34,481 nucleotides of DNA from a virus: positions 1-34,481 of the IMG/VR virus record IMGVR_UViG_3300044796_000144; one strand, 5' to 3'. A model generated the notes under the pieces. That model had not been told where the DNA came from. It ran no database searches and was given only the letters and a program-made list of their open reading frames with translations. The position numbers and the translations under genes were made by a program. Shown piece after piece: positions 1 through 8,730 of the stretch (within the stretch, counting starts at the first letter, position 1; each line of letters opens with the position of its first letter).

Positions 1-3000
1 TGGTTCTCTGAGGAGAATCCAACCTGCCCAGTCACCGCGTCCACCTGTTCGGGGAGCCCGGCATACGAGCCATAAACTGTCGTTCCGAGCACAGGAATCG
101 CAGTCGGGAAGGGTTCAACGCGGTCTATCTCTACATCAGCCCCAGCGCCCAAGTTCGTCGCCGAAACATTCAGCGTCAGCGCCGTGGGAACGGTCGGTAA
201 CTCGTTCACCAGCAGCGTTCCGGTATAGGTTTCATAGTTTGAGGTCATCTGCGAGAATGGCAGCGTAAACGATCCGTAAGTGATGCCGTTTGCAGTGAGA
301 GAGATGACCAGATTCCCGTTCGTGTTACCCGATGGAATCGCCGCGGAGACGCGCACCGAGTAGGCCGTGTTGGCGTTGAGGATTGGAATGTTGTAGGCGT
401 CTTGATAGGCCGTCTGCGAGATCAGCCCGGCTACCGCAAGCGTATCGGCGCTTGTGTTCTTGATATAGTAGGCATTGCCAAACTTGGCGCTGACGATCAG
501 TGTACCGTAGGCGTCCGTGGTGGTCCACCCGAGCGGGAGCAGTGCTCCGGCGGGAAGGTATCCGCCATCAAAGCTGAGATTGTTGAAGTTCTGGACCTTG
601 TTCTTACATAACCCGTAGAAGTTGCGCGTGGCATAACTGATTACCCAGCCAGCATCGCCAATCTCGATCTGGTTGAATAGGTTGTAGCCGTAAACGTCGC
701 AAGCCTTCCCATTCAAGAGCACCGAGTCAGTGAAAAACAGCGTTGCCGTTGTCGTCACATTGTCGTTGATGAACAGCGATGTTGTCGTGTAGGTTACGCC
801 TTCCACGATGTACTGCACAGGTGTCGGCAGCGTGAAGAAGTTGGCTCCAGGGACACCATTTTGCCCAGCCTCGGTGAGCAGGATGGCGCGCGCCACCACA
901 TTTGGTGGACCGATCGGGATCTGGTTCACGGCGATAGCATCCGTGTTCGATGGCAGGGTGAACGTCACAGGGGGCGCGGGGGCGGTGTAATAGCCGTTTC
1001 GCGTGATGAAAATGACGGTTCCTTGTCGCGTGCCTGCTCCAATAAACTGGCCGGCAGGGCCGCCAAAAGTCAGAGAGCCGCCCGTGGCGCTTCCGTAAAT
1101 CGGATTGGTTGCGGTCCCTACAACATTGGCGCCGGGGTCAAAAGTGAAGATTGTGCCCGCCGTAATAGCCTGGCCGCTTTCGGCTACGGTCACCGCGTTA
1201 GGCGCGGACACTGCCACCGTGAAACTGCCCGAGGTTCCTCCGGTAGCCGTTGCGATGGTGACGTTGGTCTGGTTCAGCGCGCCGTTTGCATTCGTAGTGC
1301 CGGTGATGGTCACGAGCTGGCCAGCGGCCGGCGCGGCGGTGCTTCCTCCGCTCAAAGCGTAGGTGTAGGTAGCGACTCCACCGGTAACAGAGGTCTCGGT
1401 AATGACCATCTGCGAGGAGTTGAGCGCCTGCGAGATCGGCCAAACGTTGTTGTATCCGGTTTCCGATGTGCCGGTAATCGTCACCTGATTGCCGACTACG
1501 AGGCCCGGCACCGGAACCGCCGTGGTCATCGTCGCCAGCGTCTGTTGGTAGTACCCGGTGGCATCATCCGGGCCGCCATACTGCTTGTAGAGTTGGCTTG
1601 TCGCCTGATAGGTGAAAAACCAGAGGAAGCCTTCGCCGCCGGGTGGAACTGCTCCGCCAACGCTCGTTACCAAATAGGTACCATTCACGAACGGCGCGGG
1701 CATGGCGCTCATGTAGACATAGACGGCGTTGCCGGAATTGAACGCGGCGACAAGGGCGGTGTCTTGATTGACCAGACTCCCGCCGCCGCCATGCTGTTCA
1801 CCATAGAAAACGGTGACCACATTTCCCGGCGCGGTGCTTTGCGGGCCAGCCGACCATTGCAGTGTCTGGAAGTAGCCTGGGTCTTCTGGGTCGGACTTTT
1901 GCGGGGGCTGTGTAATAGTCGAAATCGCGTAAGTATCCGTTGTGGCCTGCTGAGGCGTGAAAGTAGGAGCCGCGCCGGGACCGACCTGCGTAATGCGGTC
2001 GATCCATTTTTTGGTGTATTGCAGCGGCATATCCGATCCGCTCTTGCCGTCGCAGAAAGTCACGTACTCCACATCGGGGCCATTGATGGCGGTAATCAGC
2101 GCGTTCGTTGCCAGGCCCTCGGTCACCAAATTCAGCACACCGGGATTATTGGTCAAATCCTCATACCAGAAATTTCCGCTGGCATCGATGGCGATGTTCC
2201 GCACAGAACCATCCTGTGCGGTAAATGTTGTCACATACTGGAAATTGACAGGGGCCGGGAGCAGGTAAGGGCTAAGTGTCACGTAACCAACAAAGACGTT
2301 TGCCGCAGTAGATGAACTGGCCGTAATACGCAAGCCGAATTGAGTATTGTTCAGATCAGAATAGGACCAGACGCCTCCAAATAAATCAGAAACACCTCCA
2401 AAAGTAAGCATGGTTGGCGTTCCGACGTTTAAGGGAAGCGATTCGGCTGTTCCACGTGGAACACCGTCTGCGAGCAATTGCACGTTTAGGACTGCCGTTG
2501 CGCTCGCGTAGGCTGTGGTGAATATCTGAAACCCTCGCGGATTATTTGTAGCGGGAACATTGAAGAGAAAGTCGGTAATATCGAGAGCGTCGGTCAACGG
2601 ACCCACATCTTGCGTTATCACAGTTCCCGTTGCCGCGCCTTTGCTTGATGCTGTGAATGTGATCGTAATTGGACCAGTGTAGATTCCGGGCGCAGTGATT
2701 GTGACTCCGGTCACATATTTCCAGGTGAGACTTCCTGCGGTCTGCGTGGCCGTCTGCACGGTTGCCGTCGCACCTCCGGAACCCGGACCGGAGAATGTAG
2801 CTGTGATCGTTGTGGCCGGATCATAAACGCCGCCACTAGTAACATTTACGGACGCAACTCTAACTTCCCCAACTTCTCCGAGCAAGCTCGCTGTGGCATA
2901 GACGCCGGTATTGAGCAGCGCGTTGCCAGGGTTGCTCCAAGGCAGTCCGGCCAGCGGAGTATCGATGGCGACCGTGCCCGGATCGGGACCGAGAGGAATA

Positions 3001-3179
3001 CCCGGTGCAAAGGTATAGCGGTTTGTGAGACCGGCGCGCGTCTTCCACCCGCCAACCTCGTAATCGCCGTCATAGGTACGCGGCGAGGCGCCCTCGGGTA
3101 CGGAGTCCGGCTTGGCCAATGTGACCAAACCTCCGTACCCCGAGAGCACAACCGGTGGAAGTGGTGAAGTTCCGTGCAT
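1..3179 (-). CDS. Very long tail/receptor-binding-type virion protein, partial (C-terminus off left edge)
   Basis: The frame is open from the ATG at 3179 to the window edge: 1059 codons and no stop. A good ribosome binding site (AGGGGCGAAG) precedes the ATG, ten bases after the upstream gene. The protein is rich in Gly, Thr, Ser, Ala and Val and looks all-beta. Around residues 112-177 are two copies of the Gly-Tyr/Pro-Thr-rich repeat common in phage tail proteins (TATFSGPGSGGATATV type). Around residues 560-660 are two VTITGT modules. From about residue 890 onward it resembles a carbohydrate-binding jelly roll, with a YGSYAGLPEQVDAVTG motif. I infer a tail fibre, tailspike or baseplate protein from its length, position at the end of the structural genes and beta-rich make-up. 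No enzymatic motif is visible. If the genome is circular it would end 17 residues beyond the edge. Confidence 0.8.
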   Translation of the reverse strand, partial: MHGTSPLPPVVLSGYGGLVTLAKPDSVPEGASPRTYDGDYEVGGWKTRAGLTNRYTFAPGIPLGPDPGTVAIDTPLAGLPWSNPGNALLNTGVYATASLLGEVGEVRVASVNVTSGGVYDPATTITATFSGPGSGGATATVQTATQTAGSLTWKYVTGVTITAPGIYTGPITITFTASSKGAATGTVITQDVGPLTDALDITDFLFNVPATNNPRGFQIFTTAYASATAVLNVQLLADGVPRGTAESLPLNVGTPTMLTFGGVSDLFGGVWSYSDLNNTQFGLRITASSSTAANVFVGYVTLSPYLLPAPVNFQYVTTFTAQDGSVRNIAIDASGNFWYEDLTNNPGVLNLVTEGLATNALITAINGPDVEYVTFCDGKSGSDMPLQYTKKWIDRITQVGPGAAPTFTPQQATTDTYAISTITQPPQKSDPEDPGYFQTLQWSAGPQSTAPGNVVTVFYGEQHGGGGSLVNQDTALVAAFNSGNAVYVYMSAMPAPFVNGTYLVTSVGGAVPPGGEGFLWFFTYQATSQLYKQYGGPDDATGYYQQTLATMTTAVPVPGLVVGNQVTITGTSETGYNNVWPISQALNSSQMVITETSVTGGVATYTYALSGGSTAAPAAGQLVTITGTTNANGALNQTNVTIATATGGTSGSFTVAVSAPNAVTVAESGQAITAGTIFTFDPGANVVGTATNPIYGSATGGSLTFGGPAGQFIGAGTRQGTVIFITRNGYYTAPAPPVTFTLPSNTDAIAVNQIPIGPPNVVARAILLTEAGQNGVPGANFFTLPTPVQYIVEGVTYTTTSLFINDNVTTTATLFFTDSVLLNGKACDVYGYNLFNQIEIGDAGWVISYATRNFYGLCKNKVQNFNNLSFDGGYLPAGALLPLGWTTTDAYGTLIVSAKFGNAYYIKNTSADTLAVAGLISQTAYQDAYNIPILNANTAYSVRVSAAIPSGNTNGNLVISLTANGITYGSFTLPFSQMTSNYETYTGTLLVNELPTVPTALTLNVSATNLGAGADVEIDRVEPFPTAIPVLGTTVYGSYAGLPEQVDAVTGQVGFSSEN

Positions 3180-3188
3180 CTTCGCCCC

Positions 3189-3815
3189 TTAGAATGCGTT
3201 TTTGGTGAACTCGGCGCGAAATGCCACGGTGTCGGTCGGAATCGCAGCAGCGTCGGTTGCCTGCGTGATCCCGCTGAAAATCAGCAACTTGTACGGCGTG
3301 GCGCTCTGGTCAACCTTGTAATTCAGCGCCGAACCGGCGATGGTATGAAAATCAATCCACTTCGGAACAGAAAGCGGCCCGATTGTGCCAACCGGAGAAG
3401 CCTTCCCTGCGCTGTTCACAAATCCCAGGTTGATCGGAATTCCGCCGGTGGTGTAGGTGGGCTGCAATGTCGCTATGCCAGCCGCCGTGGTAGGCCCTGC
3501 ATCGGCATGGACCAGCGGAACAACGATAGTCGTCCCGGTGGCTGAAGAGACGGTGTAGGTTCCGTTGAGGTAGGCATTGCCGCCAGAGAAGCCGGAAACC
3601 ACAATAATCTGGCCGCCGCCAGTGGTGAGCGTGTTGACCGCGGTCAGCGTGAGAACATTCGTTGCCACCTGAAACGCGGTGATTGCGGAGACGGTTGCGC
3701 CGCTGGCGACGACCGCTTGGACGGTTCCCTCTACGACCGTGCTGCGCGTGGTGGTGTCCACGCCGGCCAGGGAGTACGGATTGACTACGAGATTTGCTTG
3801 TGCGTTGCCTGCCAT
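3189..3815 (-). CDS. Small beta-rich virion protein, function unknown
   Basis: This 208-residue protein starts at the ATG at 3815, which follows a strong GAGGAGGAAACC ribosome binding site. An upstream in-frame extension to 3965 would overlap the previous gene and is rejected. The N-terminal half is Thr/Val/Ala-rich, with a VVSGFSGGNAYLNGTYTV segment that echoes the VTITGT modules of the large tail protein next door. The C-terminal half (SVPKWIDFHTIAGSALNYKV onward) looks like a compact domain. It lies between the connector-type gene and the tail protein, so a minor tail or head-decoration role is likely, but the family is not recognised. Confidence 0.75.
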   Translation of the reverse strand: MAGNAQANLVVNPYSLAGVDTTTRSTVVEGTVQAVVASGATVSAITAFQVATNVLTLTAVNTLTTGGGQIIVVSGFSGGNAYLNGTYTVSSATGTTIVVPLVHADAGPTTAAGIATLQPTYTTGGIPINLGFVNSAGKASPVGTIGPLSVPKWIDFHTIAGSALNYKVDQSATPYKLLIFSGITQATDAAAIPTDTVAFRAEFTKNAF

Positions 3816-3867
3816 GGTTTCCTCCTCGGAAACAGTTGCGGTTATGGGCGCTCCTCGCGCCAGTGGA

Positions 3868-4698
3868 TTACAGCCATCCCCAGGCAATCGCAAAGTCTGC
3901 GGTGGCCTCTTCGCCGAACGCAGCCCGCGCATTCTCCTGCGCCTGCATCTGGCGTACAACTTCAAGCCTTAGTTTCGCCATCATGCGCGCTTCTTCCGCG
4001 ATGCACATCTGGTAGCGCTCCGGCGCAAACCGCATCGCGTACTGAATGAGCATCTTCGAGACGATAGCGTTTTTCGAGTCGAGCAGCGGCACATAGGCCG
4101 TCGAGAAGTCCAGATTGACGGGACTCAGCGGGACCGGGTAGGTAATCCGCGCCCGCAAGCGAAGGTCAGTCGCCTGCATCGCGCCGCGCATCCAGATCAT
4201 GCCCTCGCGCATCTCCCATTGGCCCATGCGAACATCCTGCAAGCCGCCAGGCAGGCCAAACGGGGCCGGTTGCATCGGCGTAAAATCCCAGCTCCCTCCC
4301 GATACGCGCTCCCACATGGCCAGCATCTTCGATACGCCGATGGGCAGTGTCCATTCAGGATGCCACTGAAAGCCGTCGAAGTAACCCTGGTAGCCGAGCG
4401 CCACCTGCACGGCGGGATCTTGCTGCGTAAGCGCCGGGATTCCGGTCAGGATGTAGTTGTCGAGGATCAGTTCAGGGTCGCCCACGTTGCGCAGGTCGGA
4501 GTATGTCTCAGTGATCGCTGAATCCAAGAAGTCCAGCAGATCGGGGTTCGAGTTGGGCATGATAAGGCCCGCTTCGTTGCCCGTGCCGGTGCCGGTGCCG
4601 GACGTGTTGTTCGCAGTGTCGTTGATGCGGCTGCGAAAACGGTCAGCGATGCCCTGTAGGTTGGGATAACGAACGTTGCCGCCGACGACTGCCTGCAT
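3868..4698 (-). CDS. Probable head-tail adaptor / tail-tube-like connector protein
   Basis: This 276-residue protein has a start preceded by AAAGGAATGCACC. The N-terminal part (about residues 50-105) is acidic and helical, with ITETYSDLRNVGDPELILDN. The middle holds WHPEWTLPIGVSKMLAMWERV and a Met/Trp-rich stretch. The end is a long helix (MMAKLRLEVVRQMQAQENARAAFGEEA). Length, composition and position downstream of capsid and portal genes fit a connector or tail-tube-A-like adaptor of a short-tailed phage. This is inferred from context rather than from a diagnostic motif. Confidence 0.7.
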   Translation of the reverse strand: MQAVVGGNVRYPNLQGIADRFRSRINDTANNTSGTGTGTGNEAGLIMPNSNPDLLDFLDSAITETYSDLRNVGDPELILDNYILTGIPALTQQDPAVQVALGYQGYFDGFQWHPEWTLPIGVSKMLAMWERVSGGSWDFTPMQPAPFGLPGGLQDVRMGQWEMREGMIWMRGAMQATDLRLRARITYPVPLSPVNLDFSTAYVPLLDSKNAIVSKMLIQYAMRFAPERYQMCIAEEARMMAKLRLEVVRQMQAQENARAAFGEEATADFAIAWGWL

Positions 4699-4785
4699 GG
4701 TGCATTCCTTTCATCAGGGGAGGCTGCGAAGTCAATCGCGGAGACATGGCGCAACCTGTTCGCAGCCTCGCTCCCCTGAAGCCTG

Positions 4786-5655
4786 TTAAGCCCTGCGCCC
4801 CGGCCCGCGGTGTACCGGCGTTTCCGGCTCCTGCTCGGGTTCGGGCTGTTCGCCCTCGTCCGTCAGTTGCGCATAGCGCTCCCGGTTGATCGCGCCAGCC
4901 TTGAGCGCGCGCGCCGGGTCGATGATGCACAAGATTCCCGCGCTGGACTGGTGGAACGCGATTCCCTGCTTGACCGGATCTCCGCAGTTCGGGCAGCTTG
5001 CCGTGACGATGCTCAGCGTGTGCCAGGGGGCCTGCATTCCGAGCGCGTCCATTGCGATGTGCGTGTCCGGATAGGATTGCAGGAATTCGTTCAGCTCCTT
5101 GGTCGAGATGGCCGCCAGGCGTGTTGCTTCGCGGGTCAGATAGCGGTAATGCTTGTCTCTGCGCTGCTCGGCCGCGCGAATCTCTTCCTCGGGCGGTACT
5201 TCATGCAGCGAAGGCCAGAAACCCTCCGCAATCAGATTCTGCCCATTGCGGTTGGCGAAGAAATCCGGGTTCGCATCGCCAGAGAACGGGTTATAGGTCA
5301 GGTTCGCCGGATTCAGCAGGTCGATTGCTGCCCGCCATCCGTCGTGCTCGTCAATGCGCGTTCCGCCGCGCTCCTGGTCGGGGCTGGCTTGGGGAATCGG
5401 GTCGCCAAAGGCTGCGCAACTCACGTACCGCTCTCCGGCCTCGCAGGCAACCAGTTTCAGCTTGGGAAACAGCGTGCGCGTCAGGAACGGCGTCGAGCGC
5501 TTGGCGACGGTGTGGATGTAGATCATGCGCCGGGGCTCGCGCATCATGTGCCCGGTGATGATGACGTTGAAGTTCTCGGGATTCGCGCCCTTCATTGCGC
5601 CCTGGGTGCGCTTATCCTCGAATCCGACCGTCGAAATTCCTGCTACGCTTGCCAT
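4786..5655 (-). CDS. Virion-associated protein with a C-terminal zinc-finger-like motif, function unknown
   Basis: This 289-residue protein lies in the structural cluster. An AGAGG-type ribosome binding site precedes the ATG. The N-terminal 150 residues have mixed composition with several aromatic residues (NPDFFANRNGQNLIAEGFWPSL). A helical stretch follows (PEEEIRAAEQRRDKHYRYLTREATRLA). Near residue 220 is CPNCGDPVKQGIAFH, a likely metal-binding CxxC motif with a following His. The tail is acidic and Pro-rich. I do not recognise the family. The upstream boundary is abruptly replaced by the HNH gene on the other strand, so this gene has probably lost direct linkage to its original neighbour. 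Confidence 0.75.
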   Translation of the reverse strand: MASVAGISTVGFEDKRTQGAMKGANPENFNVIITGHMMREPRRMIYIHTVAKRSTPFLTRTLFPKLKLVACEAGERYVSCAAFGDPIPQASPDQERGGTRIDEHDGWRAAIDLLNPANLTYNPFSGDANPDFFANRNGQNLIAEGFWPSLHEVPPEEEIRAAEQRRDKHYRYLTREATRLAAISTKELNEFLQSYPDTHIAMDALGMQAPWHTLSIVTASCPNCGDPVKQGIAFHQSSAGILCIIDPARALKAGAINRERYAQLTDEGEQPEPEQEPETPVHRGPGRRA

Positions 5656-5675
5656 GCCTCATGCCTCTTTTCTGA

Positions 5676-5691
5676 TACAATTGAACTTATG
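5676..5691 (+). promoter_or_regulatory. Candidate leaderless promoter of the HNH/AP2 gene
   Basis: A TACAAT box (5676-5681) stands seven bases before the ATG at 5689. No purine-rich ribosome binding site lies between them, and I see no clear -35 at normal spacing. The same TAnnnT-N6/7-ATG arrangement precedes four other genes here, which suggests transcription starting at or very near the ATG. Confidence 0.4.
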
Positions 5692-6138
5692 AGAATCTGT
5701 GAGCTTAAACTTTCCGATGGCTCTACTTGCCTTGTAAATGAAGATGTGTTTGAGTGGGCATCCAAATACAGTTGGCGCAATCACCGAAGAGTCAGAACCT
5801 CCTACGCGACTAGAGCGGCTGGGAAAATATCTCTTCATCGCTTGATTGTTGGAGCATTGCCGGGTCAATCGGTTGACCATATCGATGGCAATGGACTCAA
5901 TAATCTTCGCAGCAATCTTCGCATTTGTTCCGCATCTCAAAATCAATGGAATAAAGGATTTCAGCCAAACAATAAATCTGGATTCAAAGGTGTTTCCAAA
6001 AAACGCTCGATGTGGAGAGCGGTTATACATCGCAATCACAAACAGATCCATATCGGGTATTTCAAAACGCCAGAAGAAGCCTACGCGGCCTATTGTGAGG
6101 TTGCAAAATCGATGCATGGCGAATTCTTCCATCCCTAA
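5689..6138 (+). CDS. HNH homing endonuclease with AP2 DNA-binding domain
   Basis: This 149-residue free-standing endonuclease has the standard phage architecture. A beta-rich N-terminus leads to an HNH core with His50, the DHIDGNGLNNLRSNLR block (Asp63-His64, Asn72, Asn76) and Asn86. An AP2-type DNA-binding domain follows from about residue 98 (SGFKGVSKKRSMWRA, IGYFKTPEEAYAAYCEVAK). It is expected to cut a specific DNA site lacking the insertion and spread by homing. It is the only plus-strand gene inside the minus-strand late unit. It is tightly fitted, with 33 bases from the 289-residue gene and five from the 236-residue gene. Its bases are visibly more AT-rich than its neighbours, as expected for a recent arrival. 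The ATG at 5689 is chosen because the domain starts there. Confidence 0.92.
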   Translation: MRICELKLSDGSTCLVNEDVFEWASKYSWRNHRRVRTSYATRAAGKISLHRLIVGALPGQSVDHIDGNGLNNLRSNLRICSASQNQWNKGFQPNNKSGFKGVSKKRSMWRAVIHRNHKQIHIGYFKTPEEAYAAYCEVAKSMHGEFFHP

Positions 6139-6143
6139 TTGCA

Positions 6144-6854
6144 TCATTCCATCACCGCTAAACCTAAACCCCACTGTGCCGCCGCCGCCATTGCCTGCCG
6201 CATTCCGCGCTCGATTACCTCGGCCCGGCGCTGCACCAGTTGCGAACCGCGCATTGTGCGGCTCAGTTTTACGTCTTCGCGCAAGTTCTTGAGCGACTTC
6301 GCGTATTCGTCCTTGCGCATCTGCTCCTGCTGCCGGAGCGCTGCTATTTTTGCCGCGTTCGAGAGCCGCCGCCACGCCATCAGCATGGGCAGCATTACGT
6401 CCAGCATGAAACCGCATGGCTCCATCCGGTATGTGCGGAGCTTTTGTGTCTGGACGACTTCCCTGCGGATGCGCGGGCCGTCCATGAAGTGCCGCTCTTT
6501 GGCCTGCTGCACGATCTCGCGGTGAATGAACTTCTGCAGAACGCGGTAGGCGCCATACTTCGGGAAGCCGCCGCATACCAAAAGCCCTGTCTCCTCGTCG
6601 CGGAAATCGCGCTGCCAGGCCTCGTAGCTGCCACCGGCGACCTCGGCAGGCTCCCAAACCAGCAGCGCCCAGCAGGGTTCGCCGGGAATCAGCGGAGCGC
6701 GCTTGTAGCCGACATATCCGGTCTGCGCCCACTGGCCGCCGATAGTCGTCTGCTCATTCTCTGACCAGACAAGGCGGAAGACAGGTCCGCCGTACTGATT
6801 CACGCCGCCGACGCGCGTCAGTTCAGACTGGAACCATGGAGGACATTCGCGCAT
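6144..6854 (-). CDS. Structural-cluster protein, function unknown
   Basis: This 236-residue protein's ATG shares one base with the stop of the co-chaperonin gene (TAATG), implying translational coupling. The N-terminal half is Trp/Gly/Tyr-rich (GGPVFRLVWSENEQ, GEPCWALLVWEPAEV), probably a beta domain. The C-terminal half is strongly helical and basic (NAAKIAALRQQEQMRKDEYAKSL onward). Its position between the capsid/co-chaperonin genes and the connector genes suggests a head-completion or internal virion protein. I do not recognise the family. Confidence 0.75.
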   Translation of the reverse strand: MRECPPWFQSELTRVGGVNQYGGPVFRLVWSENEQTTIGGQWAQTGYVGYKRAPLIPGEPCWALLVWEPAEVAGGSYEAWQRDFRDEETGLLVCGGFPKYGAYRVLQKFIHREIVQQAKERHFMDGPRIRREVVQTQKLRTYRMEPCGFMLDVMLPMLMAWRRLSNAAKIAALRQQEQMRKDEYAKSLKNLREDVKLSRTMRGSQLVQRRAEVIERGMRQAMAAAAQWGLGLAVME

Positions 6855-7291
6855 TACTGCACCGAGCCCACAACGTGCATCCCGTTGGCCTGCGCCTCTG
6901 CGGCCGTTTTGGCACGCGCCGCTTCGAACTCCTCGACCATCCGCGCACGGTTTGCCACATCGATGCCCTTGAGGTCAGAAACGCGCATCTGGAAGTATTT
7001 CGGCAGGTCGTTGCGGTTCTTGTGCGCTGGGTTCAGGAAAACCGGATCGCTCAGCGCGAACTCGTCGAAGAACACCACGTCATCGACCACGACGGGCATC
7101 GGCAGTGTCACCGCGCCCATCGGGACGCAATCGCCGACGGCTACGACCACGCCGCGGTCACTGCGCTCTTTGATGTGCGCGTTGTCGAGGTCGATTTCGA
7201 TTCCCTCGGGCTGCTCATAGAACCCAGCGATGGGAATCTCCCGCACAATGATGCGGTCAAGAAGCGGCTTGCGTGGAAATTGGTCGGTCAT
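6854..7291 (-). CDS. GroES-like (Cpn10) co-chaperonin encoded by the phage
   Basis: This 145-residue protein has the Cpn10 order of landmarks. KPLLDRIIVRE (residues 8-18) is the opening strand. A flexible segment with GIEI (30-33) sits where the GroEL-binding mobile loop lies. SDRGVVVAVGD (44-54) and PMPVVVDDVVFFDEFA (64-79) are the core strands, and YFQMRVSDLKGI (99-110) is the closing strand. A helical extension of about 35 residues follows. Cpn10 is normally about 95-100 residues and T4 Gp31 is 111. Such proteins cap host GroEL and can be needed to fold a phage capsid protein. It lies directly after the capsid gene, 49 bases downstream, and is coupled to the next gene by TAATG. Its ribosome binding site is weak. 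Confidence 0.8.
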   Translation of the reverse strand: MTDQFPRKPLLDRIIVREIPIAGFYEQPEGIEIDLDNAHIKERSDRGVVVAVGDCVPMGAVTLPMPVVVDDVVFFDEFALSDPVFLNPAHKNRNDLPKYFQMRVSDLKGIDVANRARMVEEFEAARAKTAAEAQANGMHVVGSVQ

Positions 7292-7340
7292 GTCTCATGT
7301 CTCGGTTGGCCGGATTACGCGCCGGCCACGCGGTTAGAGG

Positions 7341-8717
7341 TTAGGCGTCTGCCGGAACTGGCAATCCTTGCAAGAAGAATTGCTGTTTCATTTCTGGACA
7401 GAGTAGATTAAACCCGCGTTCATACGCGAACATCTGCGAGTCGTAATACGTGGAGCCAGTACCGTCATTGACGGGCACGGCAGCAATCGGGTTGCCCGGC
7501 GTCCATTCGTGCAGACGGGTCGGGAACAACTCGCCGAAGGTGAACGCGGATGCCACAATCCGGTCCATGCGCGAAGGTTCGGCAGTCGAAGACCACACGA
7601 TCTCTTCGCCAGCCCAGGTATCCTGCATGAACTTCTTGGCGGTGTCGACCACCTTGTCGCCGCCCTCATCGATGCGGGTGATGCCGGGGTTGTAGTAGTT
7701 GCCGCTGAGCGCCACGCCCTGCTGAGGATTGGCGTACCAGAAGCACTTCTCGTTCTTGTCGTAGTCGTCGCCCATGGCGCGCATCCGAATGGACTGCACA
7801 CGCTGCGCGGTCGAGTTGACGATAGTGCCGGACCCGCCAAAGTTGATGGTGGGCGAGCTAAAACGGCCAGGATACTGCGAAATGTCCACGCCGCCCTTGG
7901 TGCCGACGTTGCCATTCTGAATCCAGTAGTCCTTGCCGTACACGCTGGAGCCAGCCGCGCCGGTTGCGCCCTGAATCACCAGAATGTCGCCCAGTGCAAC
8001 CGCCCCACTGGTAAGCGTGAGCGATGCCGCGGTGAAAATGGTCTGCGTGACGGGATCAACGAAGCTGATTGTGAAGGAGCCTTTGTTTGTTCCGCCGATG
8101 CCGCTCAGAACCTGCACAACCTGCTGGTCCACGAAGCTGGCAGCCGTGTTCAAACCGACGATACTGGAGTGCTGCGGGCCGGATGCGCCGGTTCCGTTGT
8201 TGATGGTCGCCGTGGTCGGAATCTGGTCGATGGTGCCGGATCCGTCGCGGTTGAGTACCGCCTCGACGCCGTTGTCGAATGCCAGGAGCGACTTGTCCAT
8301 CTCCTCGCGGGAGAACTTGACCAGGCCGCGCTCTTTGCCGTCCGTCGCCTGCTGAGCGAGGTTGGAAATCTCGCACACGTTGACGAAGCGCAAGGGGCTG
8401 GCGCACATGGAGACGAAGTTCGAGCCGGAGCCGCGAGTCCACGCGGGAACGTAGGGGCTGGACGAACTGTCACCGCCGATGGGAGCCGAGGTGCCAAGGC
8501 CAAATTGCTGGATAGGTGCGCCACCCTGGACGCGGCAACCGGCCCAGAACGGAGCGCGCTGGAGGCCGCCGCGGTTGGTGGAGAAACTGCACTGAATCTT
8601 TTTGCCGCCCTTTTCAAGGCGCGTTTGGAGTTTGTCGAAGTGCGCTTGGAGGTCAGGAATCTCCTCAACAAACGATTCGAGTTCGATTGCTTCTACTGCA
8701 AGTTCTGTGGCTGCCAT
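7341..8717 (-). CDS. Major capsid protein (probable HK97 fold)
   Basis: This 458-residue protein starts at the ATG at 8717 after a GAGGGA ribosome binding site. It begins with a helical N-arm (residues 1-40). A Gly/Ser/Thr-rich beta region at about 165-285 contains NKGSFTISFVDPVTQT and looks like an insertion or decoration domain. The C-terminal half has WYANPQQGVALSGNYYNP and TRIDEGGDKVVDTAKKFM, then FGELFPTRLHEWTPGNP. The assignment rests on length, composition and position: scaffold gene upstream, co-chaperonin downstream. Sequence alone is not diagnostic, but this is the only candidate of suitable size. Confidence 0.82.
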   Translation of the reverse strand: MAATELAVEAIELESFVEEIPDLQAHFDKLQTRLEKGGKKIQCSFSTNRGGLQRAPFWAGCRVQGGAPIQQFGLGTSAPIGGDSSSSPYVPAWTRGSGSNFVSMCASPLRFVNVCEISNLAQQATDGKERGLVKFSREEMDKSLLAFDNGVEAVLNRDGSGTIDQIPTTATINNGTGASGPQHSSIVGLNTAASFVDQQVVQVLSGIGGTNKGSFTISFVDPVTQTIFTAASLTLTSGAVALGDILVIQGATGAAGSSVYGKDYWIQNGNVGTKGGVDISQYPGRFSSPTINFGGSGTIVNSTAQRVQSIRMRAMGDDYDKNEKCFWYANPQQGVALSGNYYNPGITRIDEGGDKVVDTAKKFMQDTWAGEEIVWSSTAEPSRMDRIVASAFTFGELFPTRLHEWTPGNPIAAVPVNDGTGSTYYDSQMFAYERGFNLLCPEMKQQFFLQGLPVPADA

Positions 8718-8730
8718 GGAGAATCCCTCA

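Noticed and set aside
861-2315. 484-codon plus-strand open frame opposite the tail gene
   Set aside because: Arg/Gly/His-rich product with no domain pattern; it is an antisense shadow of a gene whose own frame has protein-like composition and a good ribosome binding site.
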